From positions 1-64,000 of the forward strand of contig JAEUTC010000223.1 of NCBI GenBank assembly GCA_016787985.1: DNA of 64,000 nucleotides, read 5' to 3'. This stretch comes from Flavobacteriales bacterium (lineage in GTDB: Bacteria; Bacteroidota; Bacteroidia; Flavobacteriales_F; PHOS-HE28). The position numbers and the translations under genes were made by a program. Under the pieces are notes generated by a model. That model was not told the origin of the DNA, ran no database searches, and saw only the letters and a list, made by a program, of their open reading frames with translations. This document shows, piece after piece, positions 8,336 through 17,244 of this stretch (position 1 is the stretch's first letter; every line of letters begins with the position of its first letter).

Positions 8336-9424
8336 ATGAAGTCCATTCCGTTGATCGCTATTGGATCGCTGCTCTTCCTGCTCACCGCCTGCAATGTGAA
8401 CAGGGTGGTCGAGAAGCGGAACATGAAGTCGTTCCGCGAGAGCGGGATGGTGCAGCGCACCTTCACCGATGGTGCTGGCCCTCACTTCACCTGGGTGAGC
8501 GGTGACCTTGGTTCCGGATCCAAACCGAAGTTGATGTTGGTGCATGGCATCACCAGCAGCAGCGCCATGTGGGCGGGGAACCTTGCCGGACTTTCGGAGC
8601 GTTTCGATCTGATCGTACCAGACCTGATCGGACATGGCAAGACCACCGCGCAATGGAGCGGCTCCAGCGTGGATGTACAGGTGGCGCACCTGGCCTTGGT
8701 GCTGGACAGTCTGGGTGTGAAGGAGCCCGTTTACGTGGTGGGCAATTCCTACGGCGGTGCCATCAGCGCCAATTTCGCCGAACAACACCCGCATCGCACG
8801 CGGGCATTGGTCATTTACGATGGGCCTGCGAGCGACTACACCAGCGCCATCGCCGATAGTGTGGCACGTAGTCGCGGTGCAACGGACATCGCCGATCTGT
8901 TCACCCCGGAGAACCCCGATGAGATGTACCGCCTCATGGCCACCAGCCTGTACGAGCCTCCCAAGGTGCCCGGGTTCGCTCGAAAGCAGTTGTTCAAGAA
9001 GTTCTCCGCCCATCAGTCCACCTACCTCGGTCTTTTGCAAGACCTGTTGAAGAACGAACAGCGCTATGCACAGAAGCACTACTTGTGGACCATGCCGGTG
9101 TACGTCCTCTGGGGAGAAGGAGACAAGCTCATCCCACTATCGGTGGGTCGTGGTATCGCCGCGCGGAACGACTTACCCGCAGACCATTTGATCATCATTC
9201 CGAAAGCCGGGCATGCTGCCAGTGTGGAACAGAAGGAGGTCTTCGAAGGGCACTTGAACAGGATCTTGAAGGACCCGCCTTGCACGGACGAGAAGCGGAG
9301 GACGGATGGACCTTGCACCATGGAGTACGATCCCTATTGCGGATGCGATGGCAAGACCTATCCGAATCGCTGCGGCGCCTGGCGGGCAGGTGTTCAACTC
9401 GTCTCGCGGGGCGAGTGCAGGTAA
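8336..9424 (+). CDS. lipoprotein alpha/beta hydrolase with C-terminal Kazal domain
   Basis: A 362-residue protein with a lipoprotein signal (FLLTAC lipobox, acylated Cys about residue 17). An alpha/beta-hydrolase domain follows: LMLVHGITSSSAMW, the nucleophile elbow GNSYGG with the catalytic Ser, an acid in WGEGDKLIP, and the catalytic His in AGHAASVEQ. The last 45 residues form a separate module, PCTMEYDPYCGCDGKTYPN and on to RGEC, with the cysteine spacing of a Kazal-type protease inhibitor. A membrane-anchored hydrolase joined to an inhibitor module is unusual. The reading frame is unbroken across the junction. The substrate is unknown; meta-cleavage hydrolases and lipases are the closest-looking relatives. 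Confidence 0.85.
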   Translation: MKSIPLIAIGSLLFLLTACNVNRVVEKRNMKSFRESGMVQRTFTDGAGPHFTWVSGDLGSGSKPKLMLVHGITSSSAMWAGNLAGLSERFDLIVPDLIGHGKTTAQWSGSSVDVQVAHLALVLDSLGVKEPVYVVGNSYGGAISANFAEQHPHRTRALVIYDGPASDYTSAIADSVARSRGATDIADLFTPENPDEMYRLMATSLYEPPKVPGFARKQLFKKFSAHQSTYLGLLQDLLKNEQRYAQKHYLWTMPVYVLWGEGDKLIPLSVGRGIAARNDLPADHLIIIPKAGHAASVEQKEVFEGHLNRILKDPPCTDEKRRTDGPCTMEYDPYCGCDGKTYPNRCGAWRAGVQLVSRGECR

Positions 9425-9646
9425 TGGTCGAAATGAACGATCGATCGTTGATCCCGCTCGACCGGGCTTTCGTGCGGACATGGGTAAGAAATGCCCCTTG
9501 GTCGGGCGTTCCCTGGTGATCATCTATTCCGTGTAACCGCCACTCTTCTCCTTGCGTTACTTGCGACAAGGAAAAGAGACTCGGCTGGAACCCCGGTCCT
9601 TTTTCCTGGTATCGAACATTCGGCATCCACCTCCATAAACCTGCAC

Positions 9647-10129
9647 ATGGAAAGGAAGAACCTGTTACCTCCGGCGTTGCTGGAACAGTTGCGCCGACAC
9701 CTCTATGAGGTGAATTTCATCTACCGTCGCCTACCTGCCGTGCTCGAGCGTGCGGTGATCGCCACGCGCACCCAAAGCTGGGGCGCCTTCTTCCGCGACC
9801 AAGTGGCCAGCGCAAGGGATCAGCGCGCTGAGCTGGAACGCTTCGTGGAGGGTTGGGGCCAGCGATTGCGACCGTGCGCCTGCTCCGAAGTGGATGAACT
9901 TTTGAACGAGATCCATCATGCACTGGCCGCGCGCCACGAAGAAGCGCGGATGGAGGATCGCGTACACGAAGTGTTCCTGCTCTTGCGGAAGGTGGTGCTG
10001 TCCCGGTTGGAAGAAGGGGTTGATCTCGCCCGCAAGTTGGGCGATGGCGAACTCGCTTCGCGCTTGGAATCCCTGTTCATGCAGGAAAGCGACCGCCAGC
10101 GTACCATGCCGGAGATGAAGACCGTCTGA
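9647..10129 (+). CDS. YciE/YciF-type ferritin-like protein (DUF892)
   Basis: A 160-residue, almost entirely helical protein. Features of the DUF892 ferritin-like family are visible: an LYEVNFIYRRLPAVLERAV helix, then RDQRAELERF, a cysteine-containing loop (CACSEVDELLNEIHHAL), and a final long helix. Family members are dimeric four-helix bundles linked to stress responses. Several of the expected metal-ligand Glu/His positions are hard to place, so metal binding is uncertain. The frame opens at 9491, but the ATG at 9647 begins the helical core. The 220 bases upstream hold no other gene. Confidence 0.6.
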   Translation: MERKNLLPPALLEQLRRHLYEVNFIYRRLPAVLERAVIATRTQSWGAFFRDQVASARDQRAELERFVEGWGQRLRPCACSEVDELLNEIHHALAARHEEARMEDRVHEVFLLLRKVVLSRLEEGVDLARKLGDGELASRLESLFMQESDRQRTMPEMKTV

Positions 10130-10190
10130 ACGGTCCTACTTGCCGTGAACGTTTCGATGGTCGCGCGGTCGTGATCGATCCTCTATCGCG

Positions 10191-10919
10191 TCACTCCGCC
10201 TTGGCACCTTTCAACACGCGGTAACGGCAACGCGTATCGGTGATGACGGCATCCGCACCACTGGTGCGCGCCTCGCGCATGGGCATTAATTCGGTCCACT
10301 CCAGGTCCTTCTCGGTGGGGCTCGCTGGCAGAGGGAGGTCAGCCGCCAACCAGGTGTGGTCTTCGATGTAGAAACTCATCGTTCGCAAATACGAACGGCT
10401 ACTCAGCGCAGCATGGGCGGTCACGATGAAGGTGCCATTCGCTTCGCGGCAGTTGGCCGTATCGATCGTCGCGTACTGGTTGTCCTTCGGCCCGGCGTAA
10501 AGGCTTACGCGGATCTTGTCCTTTGCGCGTGACTCCGGGGTGATCAGGTGCGATGGTACGTGGACTTCTACTTCGAGCGAGAGTTCGTGTCCATCCATCA
10601 GCGGCGGGCGAATGATGGTGAGCAGGCTAAGGCCCGCTACGCTGAAAAGTGCGACCATGGAAAGACCGACGGACAGACCGGCCGCTTTCCAGAAATGCGC
10701 CCATTCGACAGCGTGCACCAGCTTGGTACCTAACAGTCCGAGGAGCACACCGCCGATGAGACCGGCCGGGATCAGCACGAAGCCGATGAACATACCGCGA
10801 GCACCTTCGAAGTCGCTCACCCCATGAGCTTTGGTGACACGATCGGCGACGGGAGCCGTGATCACAGCAGTGATGATACCGGTGAGCAGTGCGACGGTGA
10901 TGGCGATCTTCCAGGACAT
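10191..10919 (-). CDS. membrane protein of unknown function (paralogue of 47261-48004)
   Basis: A 242-residue protein with three hydrophobic segments in the first 105 residues, followed by a soluble domain that starts MDGHELSLEVEVHVPS and is rich in beta strands. The second half aligns by eye with the product at 47261-48004 (IGGQELNLEVEFRFP, then a G.Y/S..Y block, and a final C/SRCRYRV/SCRFRV end), so the two are distant paralogues. I do not recognise a named family. A CACCTTTG promoter element lies at 10952-10959, 32 bases before the start. The 290 bases between this gene's start and the next minus-strand gene end hold no other feature I can support. Confidence 0.65.
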   Translation of the reverse strand: MSWKIAITVALLTGIITAVITAPVADRVTKAHGVSDFEGARGMFIGFVLIPAGLIGGVLLGLLGTKLVHAVEWAHFWKAAGLSVGLSMVALFSVAGLSLLTIIRPPLMDGHELSLEVEVHVPSHLITPESRAKDKIRVSLYAGPKDNQYATIDTANCREANGTFIVTAHAALSSRSYLRTMSFYIEDHTWLAADLPLPASPTEKDLEWTELMPMREARTSGADAVITDTRCRYRVLKGAKAE

Positions 10920-10951
10920 GATGTCTCAGTGGTGCGATGAGCAGTTCCACA

Positions 10952-10959
10952 CAAAGGTG
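10952..10959 (-). promoter_or_regulatory. -7-like promoter element (CACCTTTG)
   Basis: CACCTTTG on the minus strand, 32 bases upstream of the membrane protein start at 10919. Confidence 0.4.
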
Positions 10960-11210
10960 CGAAGACCGGCTGGCAGACCGCTGGTCACTCGTCGTCGAAT
11001 TCGGCGAGCTACCGGACGGTGGGGTCCGATGAATGGCACTGTGATCGACGATCCGGTCCCTCCGGAGAGGTACGAATGCATGACGACGCGTAAGGTCGCT
11101 TGATCGTGTTCGATGGGCGGCGCTAGGTTCTATTGTCGCTGCCATGATCCGCCCGCGAAACTGACCTTAGATGGATCGGGACTCACTTCTGGGTGCGGCT
11201 CAGGAGCGAT

Positions 11211-13031
11211 TCACTCGCGCATCAGCCGGAGCACGCTTGTGCGCTCCATACTCTTAACCTCCAAGAGGTACGATCCTACGGGCAACTTCGACATCTCGAT
11301 GCGCACAGGAACTTCTCCTCGTATCGCCTGTTCGTGAATGACCTGACCGGTAGTCGTGATGATCCTGAGGAAGTCCCCTGACGATGTGCCGCTGATGGTG
11401 AAAATACCCTGATTCGGATTGGGGAACACAACGAGCATTGTTTCTTCCTCATTGGGCACGGAAGTGCTCGGCTCGTAGGTGAACTGCCAGGTGGAAGACC
11501 ATTCCGAGACCAAACTGGCGTTCCTGGCACGGACTCGCCAGAAGACCACATCTCCTGGGAGGAGCGCAGCCGTAGGTAGTTGAGTGCTTGTGGAGTTCAG
11601 GGTCGTTGCAGCGCTCAGATCAGCTGTAGGTCCGTACTGGATATCATAAGTGGTCGCGTTGAGCCCGGACATCCATGTCAAACTGGGCTGGGCTTCGTTC
11701 ACGGTGCTAAGGTTCGCTGGTGCGATGAGTTCGGGTACCTGAGGCATTTGCAGTGCACTGCCAGTCGTGAAGATGCGTGTGGTCCATGCGCTGGTGTCGG
11801 TGTTGTGCAATGCACGCACCCTCCAGAAATACACTTGGTCCTCAAGCAGTGCCGGGGTATCATAGCGGGTGTCGAAATTGCCATCCAAGGAATTGGCGTA
11901 GGGGTTCAGCGCTTCCATGAGTTGGTCTGAGCTGAAGAGTGGGGTGGTGTCCACTTGGACCTGATAGTAGGTTATCCCGGTGAAAGGTGCCCAGTCCAAG
12001 GTGATGCCAGCCACGGGCATGTTCAGAGCGAGGTTCGCAGGCCAGCTCAGGCTGATATGATCCAGAGTGTTGAAGCTTCTACTTGTCCAAGCGCTGGTAT
12101 CCACCGTGTTCCGTACACGAACACGCCAATGATGCGATGTGCCGAAGCGCAAGGGTTGGACGGTCCATTCCGTGTCGTAATTGCCATCAGCCGTGTTGGC
12201 GTATTGGTGTGTGATCTGCTGCAAGAGCGGGCTGTTGAACGCAACCGTGGTGTCCACTTCGGCGTCATAGAACGACACCCCATTGTGCGGTGACCAATTC
12301 AGTCGAGGAGCTACGAAGAGGTTGGCGCTTGGAGCAGGAGAATCCAAGGTGACCTGATCGCTGGTGGTGAAGACACGTCCGTTCCACGCGCTGGTGTCGT
12401 TGGCGTGGCGCGCGCGCACCCGCCAATGATAGACGGTACCGAACCGGAGTTGGGTTACGTCCCATTGCGTATCCGAATTGCCATCCGAACTATTCGCATA
12501 GGGGTTGGAGATCGTTCGAAGGAGGGGGCTATTGAAGGCGGCCGATGTGTCCAATTGTGCATCGTAGAAGGCCACCCCACTACTCGGTTGCCAGTTCATG
12601 CGCATGGCAGTGAATACAGTTGTATTCAGACCCGGAGAGGTGATCGTGACAAGGTCGGTGGTGGTGAATATTCGGGGTGTACTCCAAGCGGACGTATCGC
12701 CTGCGACATAGGCTCGAATGCGCCACCGGTACACCGCTCCGAAACGAAGTCCACTATGCGTGGTGCGGGTATCGAAGTTGCCATCGGAGCCGTTCGCATA
12801 GGGATTTGTGACTGATCGAAGCAACGGAGAGTCGAAGTTGGGAGAGGTGTCGAGCTGGCATTGGTAGGCTTCGGAGTTCTGCACGACTCCCCAGTCGAGG
12901 GTCACACTCGTAGAGACGGTGGATCCATTCCCTGGACTGCTGTACGACGGCGTATTCCAAGCGTGGGCCAGATTGAGGAGGATTAGGCCAGCAATGGCCA
13001 ATGTGTATCGAAGTGTGTTCATGATGTTCAT
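11211..13031 (-). CDS. secreted fibronectin-III-like repeat protein with T9SS sorting domain
   Basis: A 606-residue protein: signal peptide (ending NLAHA), four or five repeats of about 100 residues, each containing a SPYAN.DGN.DT-type turn and a VY.WRVRA strand followed by DTSAW, then a final shorter fibronectin-like unit and a C-terminal type IX secretion signal (VVFPNPNQGIFTISG through the basic end VLRLMRE). The repeat at DNA level has a period close to 300 bases (conserved TTGCCATC marks at 11877, 12180, 12477 and 12777). The product should be exported by T9SS and held at or released from the surface. Two in-frame ATGs (13031 and 13022) could start it. Confidence 0.88.
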   Translation of the reverse strand: MNIMNTLRYTLAIAGLILLNLAHAWNTPSYSSPGNGSTVSTSVTLDWGVVQNSEAYQCQLDTSPNFDSPLLRSVTNPYANGSDGNFDTRTTHSGLRFGAVYRWRIRAYVAGDTSAWSTPRIFTTTDLVTITSPGLNTTVFTAMRMNWQPSSGVAFYDAQLDTSAAFNSPLLRTISNPYANSSDGNSDTQWDVTQLRFGTVYHWRVRARHANDTSAWNGRVFTTSDQVTLDSPAPSANLFVAPRLNWSPHNGVSFYDAEVDTTVAFNSPLLQQITHQYANTADGNYDTEWTVQPLRFGTSHHWRVRVRNTVDTSAWTSRSFNTLDHISLSWPANLALNMPVAGITLDWAPFTGITYYQVQVDTTPLFSSDQLMEALNPYANSLDGNFDTRYDTPALLEDQVYFWRVRALHNTDTSAWTTRIFTTGSALQMPQVPELIAPANLSTVNEAQPSLTWMSGLNATTYDIQYGPTADLSAATTLNSTSTQLPTAALLPGDVVFWRVRARNASLVSEWSSTWQFTYEPSTSVPNEEETMLVVFPNPNQGIFTISGTSSGDFLRIITTTGQVIHEQAIRGEVPVRIEMSKLPVGSYLLEVKSMERTSVLRLMRE

Positions 13032-13157
13032 TCGGGCGGCGAATTTCCACCCATGGCATCTTCCGTGCCAGAGAGTTGACTTGCTGTTCGTGAGAAGCTA
13101 GTGTTGTGACGGACCGTTGGACCGTTACTGAAGCAGGTTAGCCTTACGTTCGTACCC

Positions 13158-14381
13158 GTGTTTACCAACGCCTTCCGTTTCTACATCAGTTCCTTTTCGG
13201 GCTTCAGCCGCGAGGTGTGGCTGCTCACGTTGGTCACCTTCATCAACCGTGCGGGTACCATGGTGGTCCCTTTCATGTCGTTGTACCTCACCAAGGACAT
13301 GGGTCTTTCGCTGGAGCAGGTAGGTTGGGTGATGAGCAGCTTCGGCGCAGGGTCGGTGGTGGGCTCGTGGTTGGGTGGCAAGCTCAGCGATAAGCTCGGT
13401 TTCTACGATGTGATGATCGCGGCCTTGCTCACCTCGGGTCTGGCGTTCATCGCACTCCAGTTCGTGGAAGGCTTCATCCCGTTCTGCGTGGCCATCTTCT
13501 TCCTCCTGGTGCTTTCCGATGCGTATCGCCCTGCGATGTTCGTCGCCATCCGCAGTTACGCGCGGCCTGAGCATCGCACACGCGCCGTCACGTTGATCCG
13601 CTTGGCCATCAACCTCGGTTTCAGTCTGGGACCGGCTTTCGGCGGAGTCATCATCGCGGGATGGGGCTACACCGGGTTGTTCTGGGTGGACGGTCTCACG
13701 TGCATCGGTGCCATGGCCTTGATGTGGTATGGTATCCCGCGGAAGCGGGCCCAAGCGGAAAACGCCATCGACCGGTCCACGCTGAAAGCTTCGCCCTGGA
13801 CCGATCGCCCCTACCTCTTCTTCCTGCTCGCCGTATCGTTGATCAGCATCCCCTTCCTCCAGTACTTCAGCACGGTGCCACTGTTCTACAGCGAAGTCCA
13901 CCGCCTGAGCGAAACGTACATCGGACTGCTGCTCGCGAGCAACGGCTTGCTGATCTTCCTGCTCGAGATGCCACTGGTGAAATACTGCGAACAGAAGCGC
14001 TTCGGGTTGCATGGCATCCTCACGTTCAGCGTGGTGCTCTTCGCGCTTAGTTTCGGGGTGCTGGTCATCTTTCCCAACGTACCATTCCTCTGGGTGGGCA
14101 TGTTCCTGATGACGGTGGGGGAGATGTTGAACTTCCCCTTCATGAACCGCTTCGCGAACCAACGCGCCGATCGTGGTCAAGCGGGGGCGTACATGGCGCT
14201 CTATACCATCGCTTGGAGCGTGGCCCACATCGTTGGTCATACACTGGGATTGAACCTCGTGGAACACTTCGGCTTCACGAACGCCTGGTACTTTTTCATC
14301 GCCGTATTGCTCGGGTGCCTTGTCCTTTTGGTCGGCGTTGATCGTATGGTGAAGCGGGAAGAGCAGCTAGCGCGGCCGTAG
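13158..14381 (+). CDS. MFS transporter
   Basis: A 407-residue polytopic protein with twelve hydrophobic segments. The loop 2-3 major-facilitator signature is visible as GSWLGGKLSDKLGFYDVM, and TLIRLAINLGFSLGPAFGG marks helices 4-5. The substrate is not evident; family members of this size and N-terminal motif (INRAGTMVVPFMSLYLTKD) in Bacteroidota are usually annotated as drug or peptide exporters. It starts with GTG at 13158; no ATG lies between there and the first helix. The following thioesterase gene begins 11 bases after its stop. Confidence 0.9.
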   Translation: MFTNAFRFYISSFSGFSREVWLLTLVTFINRAGTMVVPFMSLYLTKDMGLSLEQVGWVMSSFGAGSVVGSWLGGKLSDKLGFYDVMIAALLTSGLAFIALQFVEGFIPFCVAIFFLLVLSDAYRPAMFVAIRSYARPEHRTRAVTLIRLAINLGFSLGPAFGGVIIAGWGYTGLFWVDGLTCIGAMALMWYGIPRKRAQAENAIDRSTLKASPWTDRPYLFFLLAVSLISIPFLQYFSTVPLFYSEVHRLSETYIGLLLASNGLLIFLLEMPLVKYCEQKRFGLHGILTFSVVLFALSFGVLVIFPNVPFLWVGMFLMTVGEMLNFPFMNRFANQRADRGQAGAYMALYTIAWSVAHIVGHTLGLNLVEHFGFTNAWYFFIAVLLGCLVLLVGVDRMVKREEQLARP

Positions 14382-14392
14382 CTTGCAGCCCG

Positions 14393-14839
14393 ATGAGCAC
14401 TTCGTACACCCTCTTCAAACGACCAGTGGTCCTGCGCTGGTCGGACATCGACGCGAATTTCCACCTGCGGCACTCCGTCTTCTACGACCTCGGCGCTGCG
14501 CAACGCACCGATCTGCTGGCCTCCTTGGGCATCGGCATGCGCGATATGCAGAAAGGTGGCTACGGACCTGTGTTGTTCCGCGAGGAATGCCGCTTCCTCC
14601 GCGAGATCCGGATCGAAGATGCCATCGAGGTGGAGACCTCCATCGCCCACCTGAGCCGCGACTTCCGCAAGTTCGGTTTCGAGCAACGCTTCATGCGTGG
14701 AGAAGAGGTGTGTGCCATCCTGCGGGTGGAAGGGGCCTGGTTCGATGCCCGAGCGCGCAAGGTCGCGGCACCACCACCCGTAGTGATCGAGGCCATTCAA
14801 CACGTGGCGCATACACAGGATTTCACCTGGCTGGACTGA
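14393..14839 (+). CDS. hotdog-fold acyl-CoA thioesterase
   Basis: A 148-residue hotdog protein of the 4HBT/YbgC type. The motif RWSDIDANFHLRHSVFYDL corresponds to the usual D.D..GH.....Y active-site helix, with DID retaining the acidic position. It would hydrolyse acyl-CoA thioesters in the cytoplasm. It lies between the MFS and GNAT genes with gaps of 11 and 4 bases, so all three are probably one transcript. Confidence 0.82.
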   Translation: MSTSYTLFKRPVVLRWSDIDANFHLRHSVFYDLGAAQRTDLLASLGIGMRDMQKGGYGPVLFREECRFLREIRIEDAIEVETSIAHLSRDFRKFGFEQRFMRGEEVCAILRVEGAWFDARARKVAAPPPVVIEAIQHVAHTQDFTWLD

Positions 14840-14843
14840 TCGG

Positions 14844-15401
14844 ATGCTCACCCTTGATCTTTCGATCTTCCCCATCCTACACACCGATCGTCTCGTCCTG
14901 CGCGAATTGGTGAAAGAGGATGCGCTCGCCTTGCATCGCATGCGTTCGGATGAGCGTGTGATGCGGCACATCCCCCGAGACCTGGAGCAGGCCGTCGAAG
15001 AGAGTGAGCGCTTGATCGCGACGATAGCGGAAGGCCGTGCAGCGAATAACAGCCTGACGTGGGCCATCACCATGAAGGAGAGTGGTGAAATGGTCGGTAC
15101 CATCGGCTACTACCGGTTGCAGTTGGAACATCATCGTGGCGAGATCGGCTATCTCCTCCACCCCGACCACTGGGGGAAGGGGTTCGCCAGCGAGGCCTTG
15201 GCGGTCGCGCTGGATCATGGCTTCCGAGAGTTCGGTTTCCACAGCATCGAAGCGGTGACCGATCCGGAGAACCATGCGTCCAACAAGCTATTGGAGCGTT
15301 CCGGATTCACCCTGGAGGCACACTTCCGCGAGAACTACCTTCGGAATGGGAAGTTCCTGGACAGCCTGGTGTGGTCCAAGCTGACACCGCGCTCAGCCTA
15401 A
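14844..15401 (+). CDS. GNAT N-acetyltransferase (RimJ/RimL type)
   Basis: A 185-residue GNAT acetyltransferase. The start TDRLVLRELVKEDALALHRM is the standard opening of RimJ/RimL-like enzymes, and the acetyl-CoA-binding segment reads GYLLHPDHWGKGFASEAL; NHASNKLLERSGFTLE is the typical late motif. The acceptor could be a ribosomal protein N-terminus or a small amine. It overlaps the convergent small gene on the other strand by nine bases. Confidence 0.9.
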   Translation: MLTLDLSIFPILHTDRLVLRELVKEDALALHRMRSDERVMRHIPRDLEQAVEESERLIATIAEGRAANNSLTWAITMKESGEMVGTIGYYRLQLEHHRGEIGYLLHPDHWGKGFASEALAVALDHGFREFGFHSIEAVTDPENHASNKLLERSGFTLEAHFRENYLRNGKFLDSLVWSKLTPRSA

Positions 15402-15680
15402 GCGGCTGATGATCGCTTCGATCTCGTCCTTCAACCGTTCACACGCCCGTATCGTGTCGCCATGGAGCTCGGCACGCGGTGTCATCGTGTTCTCACGTAA
15501 AGCGTCCACGGCGGCTGGCAATCGTTCGCAACGGTCGTCAAGACCGAGCCCATGCTCCAGTTGTCGGTCGATCTCGGCGATCAGCCCTTCATCCACATGG
15601 CCATGGCGCAACTCGGTCTGCAGCATTAGCACAGCGCGCCGCAAGGTGCGGAGGCGGCGGGCCAGTTCGATATCGGACAT
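15393..15680 (-). CDS. small helical protein of unknown function
   Basis: A 95-residue acidic, helical protein (MSDIELARRLRTLRRAVLML to AIISRLG), with no signal, membrane segment or recognised domain. A second ATG three codons upstream (15689) is equally possible. It faces the GNAT gene tail to tail and lies 117 bases from the photolyase operon start. Confidence 0.5.
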   Translation of the reverse strand: MSDIELARRLRTLRRAVLMLQTELRHGHVDEGLIAEIDRQLEHGLGLDDRCERLPAAVDALRENTMTPRAELHGDTIRACERLKDEIEAIISRLG

Positions 15681-15797
15681 GGAAGACATGGTCGGGCGCG
15701 GTGCTGAACGGGTGCGAAGATGGGGACTGTGGCACATCCACTTGCTTCGCCTTCATCATCGTCCAGAACATTCTTCGCATCCGATTGTTCCTGAGGC

Positions 15798-16484
15798 ATG
15801 TCCGCCATCCTGATCATCGGTGCCTCACGCGGTATCGGTCATGCGCTTGCGAAACGCCTTATCCGTGAGGGTCGATCCGTCATCACCATGGGGCGCACCG
15901 ATCCGGGTCTTTCCAGTATCGTGGCACACATCACGCACGATATGTCGGCTGGTGAGATCCCGACCGGAGAACTCCCCGACGAGCTCGGAGGGTTGGTCTA
16001 TTGCCCTGGTAGCATAGACCTGAAACCCTTGCGCAGCACGCGTGTGGACGATCTCCGCGCTGCGTTCGAGCTTAATGCGCTAGGTGCCTTTCGTGCGGTG
16101 CAAGCCTGCACGGACCGGTTGAAGAAGGTCCCGGGCAGTGGTGTGGTCCTGTTCAGCACGGTGGCGGTGCAGCGTGGCATGGCCTTTCATACTGGTGTGG
16201 CCGCCGCGAAAGGTGCCGTGGAAGGCATGGCGCGAGCGCTAGCAGCCGAGTTGGCGCCCACGGTGCGGGTCAATTGTATCGCCCCCAGTCTCACGCGAAC
16301 TTCCCTCGCGGAGAAACTGCTCTCTTCGCCGGAGCGGGAGAAGGCCAGTGCCGAACGGCATCCGATGAAGCGAGTGGGGGAGGCCGATGACGTCGCTGCC
16401 ATGGCCGCGTTCCTGTTGAGCGCGGATGCGGGTTGGATCACTGGTCAAGTCTTCGGTGTTGATGGTGGCATGAGCGCGATCTGA
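15798..16484 (+). CDS. SDR-family protein lacking the catalytic Tyr (photolyase-linked)
   Basis: A 228-residue Rossmann protein with GASRGIGHALAKR at residues 8-20 and a FabG-like C-terminus (DGGMSAI). Lys138 is present in GVAAAKGAVEGM, but the residue four positions before it is Val134 instead of the catalytic Tyr, so ordinary SDR chemistry is doubtful. It begins the photolyase operon: the DUF429 gene starts one base after its stop, followed by DUF2256 and two photolyases. It may bind a nucleotide or flavin instead of oxidising an alcohol. Members of this SDR subgroup with a similar substitution are, to my recollection, common in Bacteroidota. Confidence 0.82.
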   Translation: MSAILIIGASRGIGHALAKRLIREGRSVITMGRTDPGLSSIVAHITHDMSAGEIPTGELPDELGGLVYCPGSIDLKPLRSTRVDDLRAAFELNALGAFRAVQACTDRLKKVPGSGVVLFSTVAVQRGMAFHTGVAAAKGAVEGMARALAAELAPTVRVNCIAPSLTRTSLAEKLLSSPEREKASAERHPMKRVGEADDVAAMAAFLLSADAGWITGQVFGVDGGMSAI

Positions 16485-16485
16485 C

Positions 16486-17073
16486 ATGGCGAACGCAGAG
16501 CGCATCACGCATTTGGGTATCGACTTCGGGGCACGCAATGCGGGTACCACGGTGGTCTGTTACCTGCGCAATGGCATCTTCCATTTCCAGCGGAGTGCCA
16601 AGGATGTGGATGGTGATGCCTGGTTGGAGAACACCATCGCATCATTGCGGCCAGGCACGATCTATATCGATGCACCCTTGAGCCTTCCGGGTGTCTATCA
16701 AGGACGGGGCGATGATTATTTCTTCCGTGCGGCCGACCATCAAGCGCGGGGCATGAGTCCGATGTTCCTGGGCGGGCTCACCGCGCGGGCCATGCGTTTG
16801 GCCGCGGGCTGGCGCAAGCAAGGGATCGTCGTGCATGAAGTGTATCCGGCCGCACTGATCCGGCATGCTTGGGAAAGCTTGGAGGTGGAACCCCGCAAGG
16901 CCATACCGCGGAGCAAATTGCGGATCATGGCGGGCATGGTCGCAGTGCCCATGCCCGAAACGCACGACCGCCACGAAGCCGATGCCTGGCTGTGCTGGGT
17001 GATCGGTCATCGCCATCAACGTGGGGAGTCCATCATGCACGGCAATGCGGAGGAGGGCGTGATCCTCGCTTGA
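16486..17073 (+). CDS. DUF429 family protein (RNase H-like fold)
   Basis: A 195-residue protein. THLGIDFGARNAGTTVVCY provides the first strand with the acidic residue of a ribonuclease-H/actin-like fold; IYIDAPLSLP and HDRHEADAWLC carry further conserved acidic positions. DUF429 proteins are predicted nucleases of unknown substrate. It is one base downstream of the SDR gene and three bases upstream of the DUF2256 gene, inside the photolyase operon, so a role in DNA damage handling is plausible but is inferred from context only. Confidence 0.8.
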   Translation: MANAERITHLGIDFGARNAGTTVVCYLRNGIFHFQRSAKDVDGDAWLENTIASLRPGTIYIDAPLSLPGVYQGRGDDYFFRAADHQARGMSPMFLGGLTARAMRLAAGWRKQGIVVHEVYPAALIRHAWESLEVEPRKAIPRSKLRIMAGMVAVPMPETHDRHEADAWLCWVIGHRHQRGESIMHGNAEEGVILA

Positions 17074-17076
17074 ACG

Positions 17077-17244
17077 ATGCCGAAGCACGTGCCGCCTTCC
17101 CTGAGAGCCGAGAAACGATGCGTCAGTTGTGGTCGCTCTTTCCAATGGCGGAAGAAATGGGAAAAGGTGTGGGCCGAGGTGAAATACTGCAGTGACCGAT
17201 GCCGCAACAGCAAGAACCCCGCGCAGCGCGCAACGTGCGGCTGA
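17077..17244 (+). CDS. DUF2256 zinc-ribbon-like small protein
   Basis: A 55-residue protein, reading from ATG 17077 to TGA 17242-17244. The motif [18 protein letters not shown], then [10 protein letters not shown], gives four cysteines in two pairs, the exact pattern of DUF2256 proteins. These are very often encoded next to cryptochrome/photolyase genes. It overlaps the start of the iron-sulfur photolyase gene by 46 bases in another frame, which argues for translational coupling. A metal-binding accessory role is an inference. Confidence 0.88.
   Translation: MPKHVPPSLRAEKRCVSCGRSFQWRKKWEKVWAEVKYCSDRCRNSKNPAQRATCG

Noticed and set aside
13125-14267. A 380-residue open frame on the minus strand across the MFS gene
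   Set aside because: Rich in Glu, His, Gln and Asp without structure; the plus strand encodes an evident twelve-helix transporter.
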